This document shows, piece by piece, positions 34,901 to 47,057 of a DNA stretch of 64,000 bases (position 1 is its first letter; the number at the start of each line of letters is the position of its first letter). Source of the DNA: Sphingopyxis sp. YR583 (GTDB lineage Bacteria > Pseudomonadota > Alphaproteobacteria > Sphingomonadales > Sphingomonadaceae); contig NZ_FNWK01000001.1 in the NCBI RefSeq assembly GCF_900108295.1, positions 1,612,001-1,676,000 on the forward strand. Direction: 5' to 3'. Both the position numbers and the translations under genes were made by a program. The notes under the pieces are model-generated. The model was given only the letters and a program-made list of their open reading frames with translations, was not told where the DNA came from and did not search any database.

Positions 34901-37114
34901 CTAGTCGGACGGGTCGGCGGGTGGTCGCGGTTGCGATCCCTTCGCCGGCGGCGGCGGAGCTGCCTTCGGTACGGTCACAATCCTCGGCTGGCCGCCATTC
35001 TTCGGCGCCGCGCCATTATCGCCGGAACCGCGCCGTCCCGTCTGCTCCTCGATCCATTGCTGATCGAGCACCGGCCCGTCTTCGGGCGGAGGCGGGGGCG
35101 CCGCGCCCTCGGGCGGACGGCTGTCATAGGGCAGCTCGATCGGCATGCCATTCTCGTCGACGAACCCCTCTTCGCCGGGTTCGCCCATATAGGCCTCGCC
35201 CTCGTCCTCGAGCTGCCATTCGGGCAGCACGACTTCGGTGTCGAACTGCTCGACCGGACGCCGCGCGACCGCGACGCGCATATAATCGGCAAAGGCCTTG
35301 GCCGGCGCGCGGCCGCCCTGCAGCCCGCCGACCGGCTTCGCATCGTCGCGTCCCATCCAGACGCCCGTCGTGATCCCGCTGGAGAAGCCGAGGAACCAGC
35401 CGTCCTTGTTGCTCGACGTCGTCCCGGTCTTGCCTGCGACGGGGCGGCCGATCTGCGCCGCCTTGCCCGTCCCGGTGTTGACCGCGGTCTGGAGCAGGTC
35501 GGTGATCCCCGCCGCGACCCAATGGTCGACCAGCGTCGTCCCGCGCTCGGCGGGCCGTTGATAGAGCAGCTCGCCGCTCGCGGTCGTGACCTTGGTGATG
35601 CCATAGGGCTGCACCGACACGCCGCCACGCGACACCGCGGCAAAGGCCGCGGTCATGTCGATCACGCGCACTTCGGCGCTGCCCAGCACCATCGAGGGAT
35701 GTGTGTTGACGGGCGTGGTGATCCCGAAGCGTCGCGCCATGTTGGCGACCGCCGAGAAACCGACCTCGTCGCCCAGCTTCGCCGCGACGGTGTTGACCGA
35801 ATAGGCAAAGGCGCTGCGCAGGTCCATCGTGCCCGAAAAGCGGCCCGACGAGTTCCGGGGCGACCAGCCGTTGATCGTCACCGGTTCGTCGACGACCTTG
35901 TCATTGACCTTATACCCCGCCTCGAGCGCCGCCATGTAAACGAAAAGCTTCCACGCCGATCCCGGCTGGCGCAGCGCCTGCGTCGCCCGGTTATAGTTCG
36001 ACGCGACATAGTCGCGGCCGCCGACCATCGCGCGCACCGCGCCGTCGCGGTCGAGCGATACCAGCGCGCCCTGCACGCCCTTCGGCGTATCGGCCTGGAT
36101 CGCCGCGGTCGCGGCGCGCTGCATGCCGAGGTCGATCGTCGTATAGACGTCGAGCGCCTCGCTGCCCTCGTCGATCAGCATGTCGAGCTGCGGCAAGGCC
36201 CAGTCGCTGAAATAGCGCGCGCTATTCTGTCCGGTTTCCTTCGCGAGCTGGACGTTGGCTGGCTCGGCGCTGTCGGCCTGCGCGCGCGTGATGACGCCCG
36301 CATCGACCATCACGTCGAGCACGACGCCGGCGCGGCCGAGCGCGGCCTGCGCATCGGCGGTCGGCGAGTAACGCGACGGCGCCTTGACCAGCCCCGCGAC
36401 GACCGCGGCCTCGGACAGCGACATTTCGGTCGCGCTATGGCCGAAGAAGCTGTTCGACGCGGCGTCGATGCCATAGCTGCCGCCGCCGAAATAAACCTTG
36501 TTCAGATAGAGCTCGAGGATCTGGTCCTTCGAGAATTTCCATTCGAGCGCGAGCGCGAGGATCATTTCGCGCGCCTTGCGCTTGAAATCATAGCTGTTCG
36601 ACAGGAAGATATTGCGCGCGAGCTGCTGCGTGATCGTCGAGGCGCCCTGCAGGCGTCGGCCGCTGCCGCGATTCTGCAGCGCCACGGCCGCAGCGCGCGC
36701 CATGCCGACGGGATCGAGCCCCGGATGATAACGAAAGCGACGGTCCTCGACCGCGACCATCGCGTCCTGCATGACCTGCGGCGTTTCGCGCAAGGTCAGC
36801 CAGCGGCCGTAATTCGGCCCGAGCGACAGGAAGACGGTGCCGTCGGCGGCGCGGACGCGGATCGTCTGCCCCGCCGGCGACTTCTTGAGTTCCTCGAAGC
36901 TCGGCATCCGCTGCACCGCGATGCCGACCGCCACCGCCAGCGCGACGAGACCGACGACCGCGAGGCCAAGGCCCCAGCGGAAGGCGCGGCGAAGCCACAC
37001 GCGCCAACGCGGCGGCTCGCCACCGGGCGTGCCGCCGCGCTTGCTGGACGATGACGATTTATTCGACGAAGCCTGCTGTCTTTCGCGGCGCAAAGCCGGT
37101 GTTCCTTCCCTCAC
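34901..37114 (-). CDS. PBP1A-type bifunctional penicillin-binding protein
   Basis: 737 aa from GTG 37114. A Ser/Arg-rich cytoplasmic tail and one membrane helix (about 45-68) precede the glycosyltransferase-51 domain (EDRRFRYHPG, GASTITQQLARN, EMILALALEWKFSKDQILELYLNKVYFG). The transpeptidase has the SxxK motif in QPGSAWKLF, SVN and KTGTT. The C-terminal 90 residues are acidic then proline-rich. It builds and cross-links peptidoglycan at the outer face of the inner membrane. The GTG is the only upstream start compatible with the frame. Confidence 0.95.
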   Translation of the reverse strand: MREGTPALRRERQQASSNKSSSSSKRGGTPGGEPPRWRVWLRRAFRWGLGLAVVGLVALAVAVGIAVQRMPSFEELKKSPAGQTIRVRAADGTVFLSLGPNYGRWLTLRETPQVMQDAMVAVEDRRFRYHPGLDPVGMARAAAVALQNRGSGRRLQGASTITQQLARNIFLSNSYDFKRKAREMILALALEWKFSKDQILELYLNKVYFGGGSYGIDAASNSFFGHSATEMSLSEAAVVAGLVKAPSRYSPTADAQAALGRAGVVLDVMVDAGVITRAQADSAEPANVQLAKETGQNSARYFSDWALPQLDMLIDEGSEALDVYTTIDLGMQRAATAAIQADTPKGVQGALVSLDRDGAVRAMVGGRDYVASNYNRATQALRQPGSAWKLFVYMAALEAGYKVNDKVVDEPVTINGWSPRNSSGRFSGTMDLRSAFAYSVNTVAAKLGDEVGFSAVANMARRFGITTPVNTHPSMVLGSAEVRVIDMTAAFAAVSRGGVSVQPYGITKVTTASGELLYQRPAERGTTLVDHWVAAGITDLLQTAVNTGTGKAAQIGRPVAGKTGTTSSNKDGWFLGFSSGITTGVWMGRDDAKPVGGLQGGRAPAKAFADYMRVAVARRPVEQFDTEVVLPEWQLEDEGEAYMGEPGEEGFVDENGMPIELPYDSRPPEGAAPPPPPEDGPVLDQQWIEEQTGRRGSGDNGAAPKNGGQPRIVTVPKAAPPPPAKGSQPRPPADPSD

Positions 37115-37148
37115 TGCGCCCCTGATGCGTCAGTCCGGGAAGGGGTTT

Positions 37149-37556
37149 TCAATCCTTGCCGGTTGACGCCTCATCCTGCCCGCGGTCCGTGAAGTCAAGC
37201 GCCGCGCTGTTGATGCAATAGCGCAGGCCCGTCGGTCCGGGGCCGTCGGGAAAGACGTGGCCGAGGTGGCCCTCGCATTTGGCGCAGCGGACCTCGGTGC
37301 GGACCATGCCGTGGCTGGTGTCGGTCAGCTCCTTGACCGCGCCGCCTTGGGCGGGCGCAGTATAGCTCGGCCAGCCCGACCCGCTGTCGAACTTGGTGCG
37401 GCTATCGAACAGGGGTTCGCCGCAGTCGGCGCAGCGATAGACGCCGTCGCCCTTATGGTCGGTATATTTACCGGTGAACGCCCGCTCGGTACCGCCTTCG
37501 CGCAGCACATGGTGCGCCATCGGGTCGAGCGTCTTTCTGGTTTTCGGATCGGTCAT
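37149..37556 (-). CDS. msrB: Peptide-methionine (R)-S-oxide reductase
   Basis: 135 aa. Zinc ligands CADC and CAKC, the substrate-binding SGSGWPSY and [10 protein letters not shown] segments, [11 protein letters not shown], and the catalytic Cys in [12 protein letters not shown] mark MsrB. It repairs methionine R-sulfoxide in oxidised proteins. No secretion signal is present, so it is cytoplasmic. It lies 34 bp upstream of the PBP gene on the same strand. Confidence 0.97.
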   Translation of the reverse strand: MTDPKTRKTLDPMAHHVLREGGTERAFTGKYTDHKGDGVYRCADCGEPLFDSRTKFDSGSGWPSYTAPAQGGAVKELTDTSHGMVRTEVRCAKCEGHLGHVFPDGPGPTGLRYCINSAALDFTDRGQDEASTGKD

Positions 37557-37644
37557 GGACAGTCTCCTTTGGACGGGCCTTTTCTGGCACCATCGCGGTT
37601 GCTCATAATATCGGCGCGGCGCCGTGCGACTGCAAGGGGTGCGG

Positions 37645-38742
37645 TCAGCGCGGGTCGATCCGCGTCGCCTGCGATATCATTCGTACCAGCGACGGGAAAA
37701 GTGACGCAGCGTGGGGAATAAATCTGGCGGCGCCCGGGCTTTCGCCCATGCGCCAGACGAGGTTGGCGAGCGCGAAGGGCCGCGTCATCCGCGCGGCAAG
37801 CCGTTCCTGAAAGGCAGGCGCCGCCGCACCGCCGCCGTGACGCCACGCCGACACCGCGGCTTCGGCGCTCGCGAGCGCGAGGCCCATGCCTTCACCGGCA
37901 AGGCTCGGGATCACGCCCGCCTGATCGCCCAGCCGAAACAGTCCCGGCGCCGTATCGCGCGTGCGCCAGCCATAGGGGACGTGCCCGATCGCATCGACAC
38001 CGCGCGACCAATCGGCATATGCCAGTCGCGCGCCGAGATGCGGCATCGTATCGCCCAACGCGCGCAGCAGTGCCACCGGATCGCCGCCCGCTTCGTCAAG
38101 CCGCGATTTATGGACGGCGAGGCAGAGATTCCCGCTGCCGTCCTCCTGTTGCACCAGCCCGGCATAGCCGCGATCGAACAGATGGAGTTCGACCGCGTCA
38201 CCGACCAGCCGACCAAGCGCCGGATGCGCCGGAAGCCGCAACCGTAGCCCCATTGCCGGATCGGCGCGCTGCCATTGCACAGGATCGCGTGCGAAGCCCC
38301 GAAAGCCATGCTTGCCCGCCGCGAGGAACATTGCGGGCGCCGCCAGCGCCGCGCCATCGCGCGTCCGTACCGCGCCGCTGTCCAGCGCCGCCGCGTGAAT
38401 GCCATATTCGAGGCCGACCCCGGCCGCCGCGGCGGCGGCTTGCAGCATGCCGTCGAGACGATGGCGCGAAACCCCCATCGCTTCGCCGGGTAGCGCCGTC
38501 TCGCTCTGCCGGTCGCCCGCAAACAGGCGCACATAATGCACCGCCTGCCCACCAAGCGCGGCGCGCTCGATTCCGAGCGCGTCGAGCCGCGCCAGCGTCT
38601 GCCAGCTCAGGAAACCGCCGCACAGCGCATCGCCCGTTTCGCGCGCGCGTTCGAGCAAGAGCGTCTTTGCGCCCGTCCGCGCCAGTCCGATCGCCGCGGC
38701 CGACCCGGCGGGTCCGGCACCAACAACGATCGCGTCGCTCAC
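37645..38742 (-). CDS. FAD-dependent oxidoreductase of the type III PKS cluster (geranylgeranyl-reductase-like)
   Basis: About 365 aa from GTG 38742 ([21 protein letters not shown]), overlapping the methyltransferase stop by 4 bp. The longer frame starting at 38838 reads into that gene. The Rossmann FAD motif GAGPAG is at the N-terminus, and a second FAD segment ([27 protein letters not shown]) lies near 280, as in PHBH/geranylgeranyl reductase monooxygenases. It probably oxidises or tailors the polyketide made by the neighbouring synthase. Confidence 0.9.
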   Translation of the reverse strand: MSDAIVVGAGPAGSAAAIGLARTGAKTLLLERARETGDALCGGFLSWQTLARLDALGIERAALGGQAVHYVRLFAGDRQSETALPGEAMGVSRHRLDGMLQAAAAAAGVGLEYGIHAAALDSGAVRTRDGAALAAPAMFLAAGKHGFRGFARDPVQWQRADPAMGLRLRLPAHPALGRLVGDAVELHLFDRGYAGLVQQEDGSGNLCLAVHKSRLDEAGGDPVALLRALGDTMPHLGARLAYADWSRGVDAIGHVPYGWRTRDTAPGLFRLGDQAGVIPSLAGEGMGLALASAEAAVSAWRHGGGAAAPAFQERLAARMTRPFALANLVWRMGESPGAARFIPHAASLFPSLVRMISQATRIDPR

Positions 38743-39452
38743 CTTATATGCTCGACGCAGAGCCGATACGGAAAGCTGCGGAAGATCCGGCAATCGCCTG
38801 CCGTGCCGGGCAATGCTTCGGCCAGCATCGCCCGCCATTCGCCGCGGCGGAAGCTGCGCCCGACCGACAATTGCCCGTCGCGGCGGACGATGGGATCGAC
38901 GAAGGCCAGTGCGGCAAGCAAAGGATAGCCGGCAAAGGGTAGGCGCTGGCGATGGAGGTCATTGATCAGCCAGCCCCGTGCGGCTTCGGTTTCCATGAAA
39001 AGCAAGAATTCGGTGCGCTGCGTCGGCGTCATATGATGGGTCACAAGGCTGGAGATGATGATGTCCCACCGCTGCCCCGCCAGCGCGCGATAATCGCCGG
39101 TGATCAGCCGAGCCCGCGCCCCGAGCCGCATCGCCGCCACCGCCTCGCTCTTGCGGTTGAGGTCGACGCCGACCAGATCGAGCGCGACCCCGCGCTTGTC
39201 GCCCCAGTGCGCGATGCGCGCGAGCATGTCGCCCGCACCGAAGCCGACGTCGAGGATGCGCCAGGGCCGGTCGCCGACACCGCGTGCGCGGATGCGATCG
39301 AGAAAGCCCAGCGTCGGGCGGGGAGCCATCGTCAGCGCGTTGATACGCGACAGGTCGGCGAGCACCCGCGCATAGCGTTCCGGCGGCAGCTCGGCCGCGT
39401 CCATCTCCTCTTCGCGGACAATCGGGACGCGAAGGCTGGCGAAGGGGTTCAT
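38739..39452 (-). CDS. Class I SAM-dependent methyltransferase of the type III PKS cluster
   Basis: 237 aa. The SAM-binding motif I ILDVGFGAGDML, motif II VGVDLNRKS and a motif IV-like WDIIISSLVTHHM mark a class I Rossmann methyltransferase. The C-terminal region with LINDLHRQRLPFAGYPLLAAL is characteristic of enzymes coupled to type III PKSs. It overlaps both neighbours by 4 bp. It probably O- or C-methylates the PKS product. Confidence 0.92.
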   Translation of the reverse strand: MNPFASLRVPIVREEEMDAAELPPERYARVLADLSRINALTMAPRPTLGFLDRIRARGVGDRPWRILDVGFGAGDMLARIAHWGDKRGVALDLVGVDLNRKSEAVAAMRLGARARLITGDYRALAGQRWDIIISSLVTHHMTPTQRTEFLLFMETEAARGWLINDLHRQRLPFAGYPLLAALAFVDPIVRRDGQLSVGRSFRRGEWRAMLAEALPGTAGDCRIFRSFPYRLCVEHIR

Positions 39453-40519
39453 GCCCTGAAACGGATCGCTTCGGCGGCGAGCCCCGGGCCAAAGGCGATC
39501 GCAATCCCCTCGCCCGCCGCGCCGCGCGCCATCATCTCGGCGAGCACGAACAATATCGTCGCCGACGACATATTGCCGAAGCGCGCGAGCACCGCGCGGC
39601 TGTCGGTCAAGGCCTCGGGTGGGACCGCCAGCGCATGCTCGACCGCGTCGAGCACCGAGCGGCCGCCGGCGTGGACCGCGAGCAAGGGCGGTGCGCCGCT
39701 ATCGCCGAACAGCTCGCGCTGAACGCCCGGATCGGCAAGCGTCTCGCGCAGCCGCCCCGGCACCTCGCCCGACAGGGTCATCTCGAACCCCTTGTCGCCG
39801 ATGTCCCATCGGATCAGCTCTTCGCTGTCGCCCAGCGCGAGACTGCGCCCTTCACCCAGCGCAAACCCGTGCGGATCGGCGGACACGATCCCCGCCGCCG
39901 CGCCGTCGCTGAACTGCAGCATCGCGAGCAAGGGTTCGGGCTGGTCGGCGAGGCTGAGGTGGAGCGTCGACAGCTCGACGCTGACCACAAGCACCACGGC
40001 CTCGGGCTCGGACCGCACGATGTGCCGCGCGGTGCGCAGCGCGGTGACCCCGGCGTAACAGCCCATGAAGCCGATCAGCACGCGTTCGACCGTCGGTGCC
40101 AGCCCCAGCCGCCGCGCGAGAATCTGGTCGATCCCGGGCGCGACGAAACCGGTACAGCTCGCGACGACAAGATGCGTGACGCGCGCCGGGTCGAACGCGT
40201 CGCCCAGCCCTGCGATCGCCTGCATCGCGAGGTCGGGGGCGTGCCGCGCATAGGCCGCCATCCGCACCGACGTCGGCGGCAGGCCGGGGACATCGTAAAA
40301 GCCGCCCGCGGCGACCGGCGAGCCGCCATTGGCCGTCGGCGGCAACACCGACCAGCGATGATCGATCCCCGACCGCGCGGTCATCCGCGTGAAGATCGCA
40401 CGCATCCGCTCGTCGGCCAGCCGCGGCGTCGCCCAGTCGATGAAGGATTGATGGATATCATGCCCCGGCACCGCGGTGGCGAGGGCGTTCAGCCGGGGAG
40501 GCAGCGATGGTCTGCTCAT
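39449..40519 (-). CDS. Type III polyketide synthase (chalcone synthase-like)
   Basis: 356 aa with the thiolase fold and catalytic triad: Cys in IGFMGCYAGVTALR, His in LAVHAGGRSVLDAVE and Asn in FGNMSSATILFVL. It condenses malonyl-CoA with a starter acyl-CoA, without an acyl carrier protein. Overlaps the methyltransferase gene by 4 bp, so PKS, methyltransferase and FAD oxidase form one operon. The product is unknown; alkylresorcinols and related pyrones are usual in this family. Divergent from the DUF4402 gene. Confidence 0.95.
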   Translation of the reverse strand: MSRPSLPPRLNALATAVPGHDIHQSFIDWATPRLADERMRAIFTRMTARSGIDHRWSVLPPTANGGSPVAAGGFYDVPGLPPTSVRMAAYARHAPDLAMQAIAGLGDAFDPARVTHLVVASCTGFVAPGIDQILARRLGLAPTVERVLIGFMGCYAGVTALRTARHIVRSEPEAVVLVVSVELSTLHLSLADQPEPLLAMLQFSDGAAAGIVSADPHGFALGEGRSLALGDSEELIRWDIGDKGFEMTLSGEVPGRLRETLADPGVQRELFGDSGAPPLLAVHAGGRSVLDAVEHALAVPPEALTDSRAVLARFGNMSSATILFVLAEMMARGAAGEGIAIAFGPGLAAEAIRFRA

Positions 40520-40614
40520 TGCGAAGATGTGACCGAAAAGCGGCGGACTCGCCAGCGATTAGCGCTTCCGCGGCTTTACGGCGGCTTAACCATGAACAGG
40601 CTACACGGGAACGC

Positions 40615-41127
40615 GTGAAAACGCGCTTGTTCCTCGGAGCCATATTGGCTTTTTCCGGCCCGTCGGCGGCGGCGGCACAATGCCTGCTCTGCACGCAGGA
40701 AAAAACAGCAGGCGTTGCGGCAAACAAGGTCGAAACACCGCTGCGCATCGATGTCGAAACCCGACTCGACATGGGCCGCATCGCGGTCGGTGCGATGGGG
40801 GGAGAGGTCGAAGTCGATCCCGCCTCGGGCGTCCGCCGCGTGCGCGGCAATGTCATCGATCTCGGCGGTTTCGCGCTCACCGGCACCGTCACCGTGCGCG
40901 GCGAACCGGGAGCCGCGGTCCGCGTCATCCTCCCCACGAGCGTCGACCTCGAAAGCGGTCACGGCCACACCGTGCGCGTCAACAGCCTAACCACCGACCT
41001 CGCGGCCGCACCGCGCCTCGGTGCCGACGGCCGCCTCCAGTTCCGTTTCGGTGGCCGATTACAAGTCGCCGGCCTCGACGACGGCGATTATCGCGGGCGG
41101 ATTCCGGTGACGGTGGAATATCAATAG
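40615..41127 (+). CDS. DUF4402-type secreted beta-sandwich protein
   Basis: 170 aa from GTG 40615. A signal peptide (KTRLFLGAILAFSGPSAAAAQ) is followed by a Cys-containing stretch and a beta-rich domain with VETRLDMGRIAVG, the DUF4402 opening pattern, and ending IPVTVEYQ. DUF4402 proteins resemble pilus or spore-coat U adhesins. A longer upstream frame from 40507 is less likely because it would put polar residues before the signal peptide. Confidence 0.8.
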   Translation: MKTRLFLGAILAFSGPSAAAAQCLLCTQEKTAGVAANKVETPLRIDVETRLDMGRIAVGAMGGEVEVDPASGVRRVRGNVIDLGGFALTGTVTVRGEPGAAVRVILPTSVDLESGHGHTVRVNSLTTDLAAAPRLGADGRLQFRFGGRLQVAGLDDGDYRGRIPVTVEYQ

Positions 41128-41149
41128 AGTCGGTGTTCGCTCGGGAAAT

Positions 41150-41812
41150 TTAGTCCCGTAATCCAAAGAGCGCCGTCCCGACGCGCACATGCGTCGCGCA
41201 CAGCATAACCGCGGTTTCATAATCGCTGCTCATTCCCATAGAGCGTAGCGGCAGGCCGTGGCGCTCGGCAAGTTCGTTGAGAAGCGCGAAAAAGGGCGCG
41301 GGTTCGATATCGGCCGGCGGGATCGCCATCAGCCCGTCAATCGCCAGCCCGGCATCCTTCGCTTCGGCCAGCAGGGCGGGAAGGTTGGCGACCGTGCAAC
41401 CACCCTTCTGTTCCTCATCGCCGATATTGACCTGGACGAAGAGTCGCGGCTGTCTGCCCGCCTTTTGGCACGCCTTTGCGAGCGCCTGCACCAGCGAACT
41501 GCGATCGACCGAGTGGATCGCATCGAACAACGCGATGGCTTCCTCGGCCTTGTTCGATTGCAGCTGGCCGATCAGGTGAATCACGACATCGGTGGTTTCG
41601 GCGCGCAGTTCGGGCCATTTCGCTGCGGCCTCCTGCACGCGATTCTCGCCGAAGTGGCGCTGGCCCGCGGCGATTAGCGGACGGATCGCGGCTGCGTCGT
41701 GGGTCTTCGAAACCGCTATCAGGCAGATTTCATCGGTCTTGCGCTGCGCGCGCTTCGCCGCGTCGGCGATATGGGCCTGCACATCCGCCAGCCGGTCTGC
41801 TGCTTCGCTCAT
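41150..41812 (-). CDS. yggS: Pyridoxal phosphate homeostasis protein (YggS/PROSC)
   Basis: 220 aa from the ATG at 41812 (MSEAADRLADVQAHI). The PLP lysine is in CLIAVSKTH, followed by GQRHFGENRVQEAAAKW, HLIGQLQSNKAEEAI and the C-terminal SMGMSSDYETAVMLCATHVRVGTALFG. It binds PLP and buffers its cellular level. A divergent gene for a thiamine phosphate synthase-like protein starts 58 bp away. Confidence 0.96.
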   Translation of the reverse strand: MSEAADRLADVQAHIADAAKRAQRKTDEICLIAVSKTHDAAAIRPLIAAGQRHFGENRVQEAAAKWPELRAETTDVVIHLIGQLQSNKAEEAIALFDAIHSVDRSSLVQALAKACQKAGRQPRLFVQVNIGDEEQKGGCTVANLPALLAEAKDAGLAIDGLMAIPPADIEPAPFFALLNELAERHGLPLRSMGMSSDYETAVMLCATHVRVGTALFGLRD

Positions 41813-41869
41813 CTTCTCGTTTCCGTCCCGCGCGTTGCGTGCGCTCGCGACGCGCCTATAGAAAGTCCA

Positions 41870-42484
41870 ATGCGCGCACGCCACCCCCTGCCGAGAACAT
41901 GGCTGTTCAGCGACGAACGGACAAAGGTCGGCACGGTCGAACTCGCCGCGCTGCTTCCGCCCGGCAGCGGCATCGTCCTTCGCCACGACCGCTTGGCGCC
42001 CGGTGCGCGCTGGCGCTTGATGCGGCGCCTGATGCGCATGGCTCGACTGCGCCGACTGACCGTACTTCTCGCGGGATCGCCCGCAATTGCGCGCCGCTGG
42101 GGCGCGGACGGCGTCCATCTGCGCCAAGGTGCAGCGCGCCATGCGGCACAGACGCGTCGGCTAGGCCTGTTGCTGACGATGCCAGTCCACGACAGACGTG
42201 AAGCGCGCACCGCGCGCCGCGCAAGCGCCGATGGCGTTTTCATCTCGCCGCTTCATCCGACCCGCTCGCATCCCGGCGCGCCCACGCTGGGGCATGCCGC
42301 TTGGCTGCGACTTGCACGGCTCGCGGGCGCGCAGCCGATCGCGCTCGGCGGAATGACGAAAGCGCGGGCGCGGGCGCTAAACCGCCTGAACGGAATCAAG
42401 CCCGGTTGGGCAGCGATCGATGCTTGGGAAGAACAGGCGACGAAGCGCCGAAAACGTCAGAAGCGGAACGCGGTTCCGACATAG
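41870..42484 (+). CDS. Thiamine phosphate synthase / TenI-like protein
   Basis: 204 aa TIM-barrel-type protein. GADGVHLRQGA is the pyrophosphate/thiazole-site motif of ThiE, and ADGVFISPLHPTRSHPGAPTLG matches the second ThiE loop. IALGGMTKARARAL contains the final Gly-Gly phosphate loop. Sequence before residue 60 is unusual and no DR..D metal site is evident, so it may be a TenI-like isomerase rather than a true ThiE. Overlaps the convergent hypothetical gene by 28 bp at the 3' end. Confidence 0.75.
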   Translation: MRARHPLPRTWLFSDERTKVGTVELAALLPPGSGIVLRHDRLAPGARWRLMRRLMRMARLRRLTVLLAGSPAIARRWGADGVHLRQGAARHAAQTRRLGLLLTMPVHDRREARTARRASADGVFISPLHPTRSHPGAPTLGHAAWLRLARLAGAQPIALGGMTKARARALNRLNGIKPGWAAIDAWEEQATKRRKRQKRNAVPT

Positions 42485-43170
42485 ACCGCCTGACTGTCGC
42501 GACGCGTATCGGTCAGCGGCTCGACGCGGTCGTCGCTCTTGTAACGGACGCCGGCGGTAACATCGATATTCTTCGTCAAGCGATAGCTGCTGACGACATC
42601 GACGGCCGACGCTTCGCCGGGAGCGGTGACGCGATCGGTTGCCCCGCTCGGGTCGCTTGGGCGGTTGACCATACGCGTGGCGAAGCGCGACTTCTTTTCG
42701 TCCTGTTCCGGAGCCTTCGCGACCGGCAGATTGCGAAGGTCGGTGCCGCGCGGCAGCGCTGGCGTGACGAATTTCTCGAATCCGACCGATGCACCCAGAT
42801 TATAGGCGACCGGCGTTATCGCGATCGGCGCGGTGCGGCCGGCCGCGAGGGCCGAGGTGCGCGCCGCGCTCGAAGCGTCGTCACGTGCACGCGTCACGAC
42901 GGTGATCGCGCGATTCTTGGCACCGTCGTCAGGAAGCGCGGGCGTGAAGCTGAAGCCGCTCCGCTGTTCCGCCGACATCTTGTTATAGCGTGCGATCAGC
43001 CGTTCGTCGCCCGACGCCGGGGTGAACTGGCCGAGCAGAGCTTCCGAAAGCGTGGTGTCGCGGATCCGGTCGCTGCTCGACATCGCGGCGAGGGCCGGCG
43101 GGAGCGCAAGCGAAACCACCGCAAAAGCGGTGAGGCTTCCCTTCCAAAAATGTCGCGACGTCCGCGCCAT
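42457..43170 (-). CDS. Secreted protein, possible outer-membrane or periplasmic beta protein
   Basis: 237 aa with a signal peptide (MARTSRHFWKGSLTAFAVVSLALPPALAA). The central part is low in recognisable motifs. The C-terminus has alternating hydrophobic residues, VDVVSSYRLTKNIDVTAGVRY, and ends QAVYVGTAFRF with a terminal Phe, as in outer-membrane beta-barrel proteins. At this length it is more likely a small barrel domain than a full porin. I do not recognise a named family. Overlaps the convergent ThiE-like gene at its 3' end. Confidence 0.75.
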   Translation of the reverse strand: MARTSRHFWKGSLTAFAVVSLALPPALAAMSSSDRIRDTTLSEALLGQFTPASGDERLIARYNKMSAEQRSGFSFTPALPDDGAKNRAITVVTRARDDASSAARTSALAAGRTAPIAITPVAYNLGASVGFEKFVTPALPRGTDLRNLPVAKAPEQDEKKSRFATRMVNRPSDPSGATDRVTAPGEASAVDVVSSYRLTKNIDVTAGVRYKSDDRVEPLTDTRRDSQAVYVGTAFRF

Positions 43171-43451
43171 TGCTCTGCGACTCCATCCCCAATCGACTCG
43201 TCAGATAGGACTCCTGACGCGATATTGCCAGTGAATCCCACCATATTATCGCACCAAACCCGCTTTTCGCCGAAATTGTTGCGCGATCGTCACAGTGCGT
43301 CTCGAATCTGACCAGAATCTGAACGGTCGAATGGCCGAAATTGCCGCGCTTGCCCGATGGCGGCAAGGGCGATAGAGACGCTGGCAATTCCGTAATGCGC
43401 GGCCGGCTTTCCCTGATTTCGGCGGCGCCTAATAGATAGGGTATTATCGGC

Positions 43452-43913
43452 ATGTTCCAGCTTTCCGTCCTTGCCAAGCTCGGTCGTCGTTCGGCCACGG
43501 CCGCGCTGCTCGGACTTGCGGTGCTTGGCCTTTCGGCCTGCGCAAAGAAGGACCGGCCCCGCGCCGACCTCGCCGCGAGCAAGGTGACGACGATCGGCGT
43601 CAACAGCTATTTGTGGCGCGCTTCGCTCGATGCGCTGTCGTTCATGCCCCTGCTTCAGGCCGACTCGGCTGGCGGCGTCGTGATCACCGACTGGTATGCG
43701 AACCCGTCGAACCCGGGCGAGCGTATGAAGGTCACCGTCTCGATCCTCGACCAGGATCTGCGGGCCGATGCCCTGCGCATCGCCGCATCCCGCCAGGTTG
43801 CGCAGGGCGGCGGCTGGGTCGACGCGCCGGTTCAGGCGGCGACGGTGCAGAAGCTCGAGGAAATCATCCTCACCCGCGCCCGCGACCTGCGTCGCAGCGC
43901 CATCAGGGACTAA
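43452..43913 (+). CDS. DUF3576 lipoprotein
   Basis: 153 aa. A lipoprotein signal with LSACAKK near residues 28-34 and the conserved [35 protein letters not shown] are diagnostic of DUF3576. The end has [31 protein letters not shown] role in the outer membrane or envelope is likely. It lies 52 bp upstream of leuS on the same strand, and the intergenic region 43171-43451 to its left holds the divergent promoters. Confidence 0.92.
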   Translation: MFQLSVLAKLGRRSATAALLGLAVLGLSACAKKDRPRADLAASKVTTIGVNSYLWRASLDALSFMPLLQADSAGGVVITDWYANPSNPGERMKVTVSILDQDLRADALRIAASRQVAQGGGWVDAPVQAATVQKLEEIILTRARDLRRSAIRD

Positions 43914-43965
43914 TCCGGCGGCGCCTCTCGCGCCCGCCCATACAGACAAACGGGGTAACCGACGA

Positions 43966-46514
<2,549 letters not shown>

Positions 46515-46515
<1 letters not shown>

Positions 46516-47057
46516 TGCGCTTGCTTCTCGTCTCCTGCCTCGCGGCCGCTTCGCTGACCATCGGCGGCTGCGGACTGCGCCCATTATACGCAAACGGCAG
46601 CAAGGGAGCGGTGGCGCAGGTGCTCGCCGACGTCGATGTTGCGGCGATCGAGGGGCATAGCGGCTGGCTCGTGCGCAATGCGCTCCGCGACCGGTTGCAG
46701 GCCACGCAGGGCGGCGAGGGGGCAGGCAAGCGCCTACGTCTCGACGTCCGGCTCGAGGATTCGATCACCGGCTTCGGCGTCCGCGCCGACGATGCGGTGA
46801 CGCGCGAGCGGCGGACGCTGCGCGCCCGCTACCAGCTCGTAAACGCCGCGACGGGCGAAGTGCTGCTCGACGCCACGGCGTTCTCCGACGCGGGGATCGA
46901 CGTCGTCGGCAGCGAATATGCGACGATCGCCGCCGAATCTTCGGCGCTCGAGCGCCTGTCTTCGGCGGTTGCCGACCAGATCGTCGCGCGGCTTGCGGTC
47001 TTCGCGAACCGCGGCGGCGGACAGCCGACCGAAACACCCGCGCCCACCGGGCAATGA
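46515..47057 (+). CDS. lptE: LPS assembly lipoprotein LptE
   Basis: 180 aa. A lipoprotein signal ends LTIGGCGLRPLYA, with Cys as the lipidation site. The GCGLRPLYA motif and the beta-sheet core (RLRLDVRLEDSITGFG, RARYQLVNAATGEVLLDATAFSD) match LptE, which plugs the LptD translocon in the outer membrane. The leuS-lptE-holA order is conserved in alphaproteobacteria. Overlaps holA by 4 bp. Confidence 0.93.

Noticed and set aside
34931..37054. 707-codon open frame antisense to the PBP1A gene
   Set aside because: Arg/His/Asp-rich product with no motif, mirrored from a well-defined PBP coding sequence.
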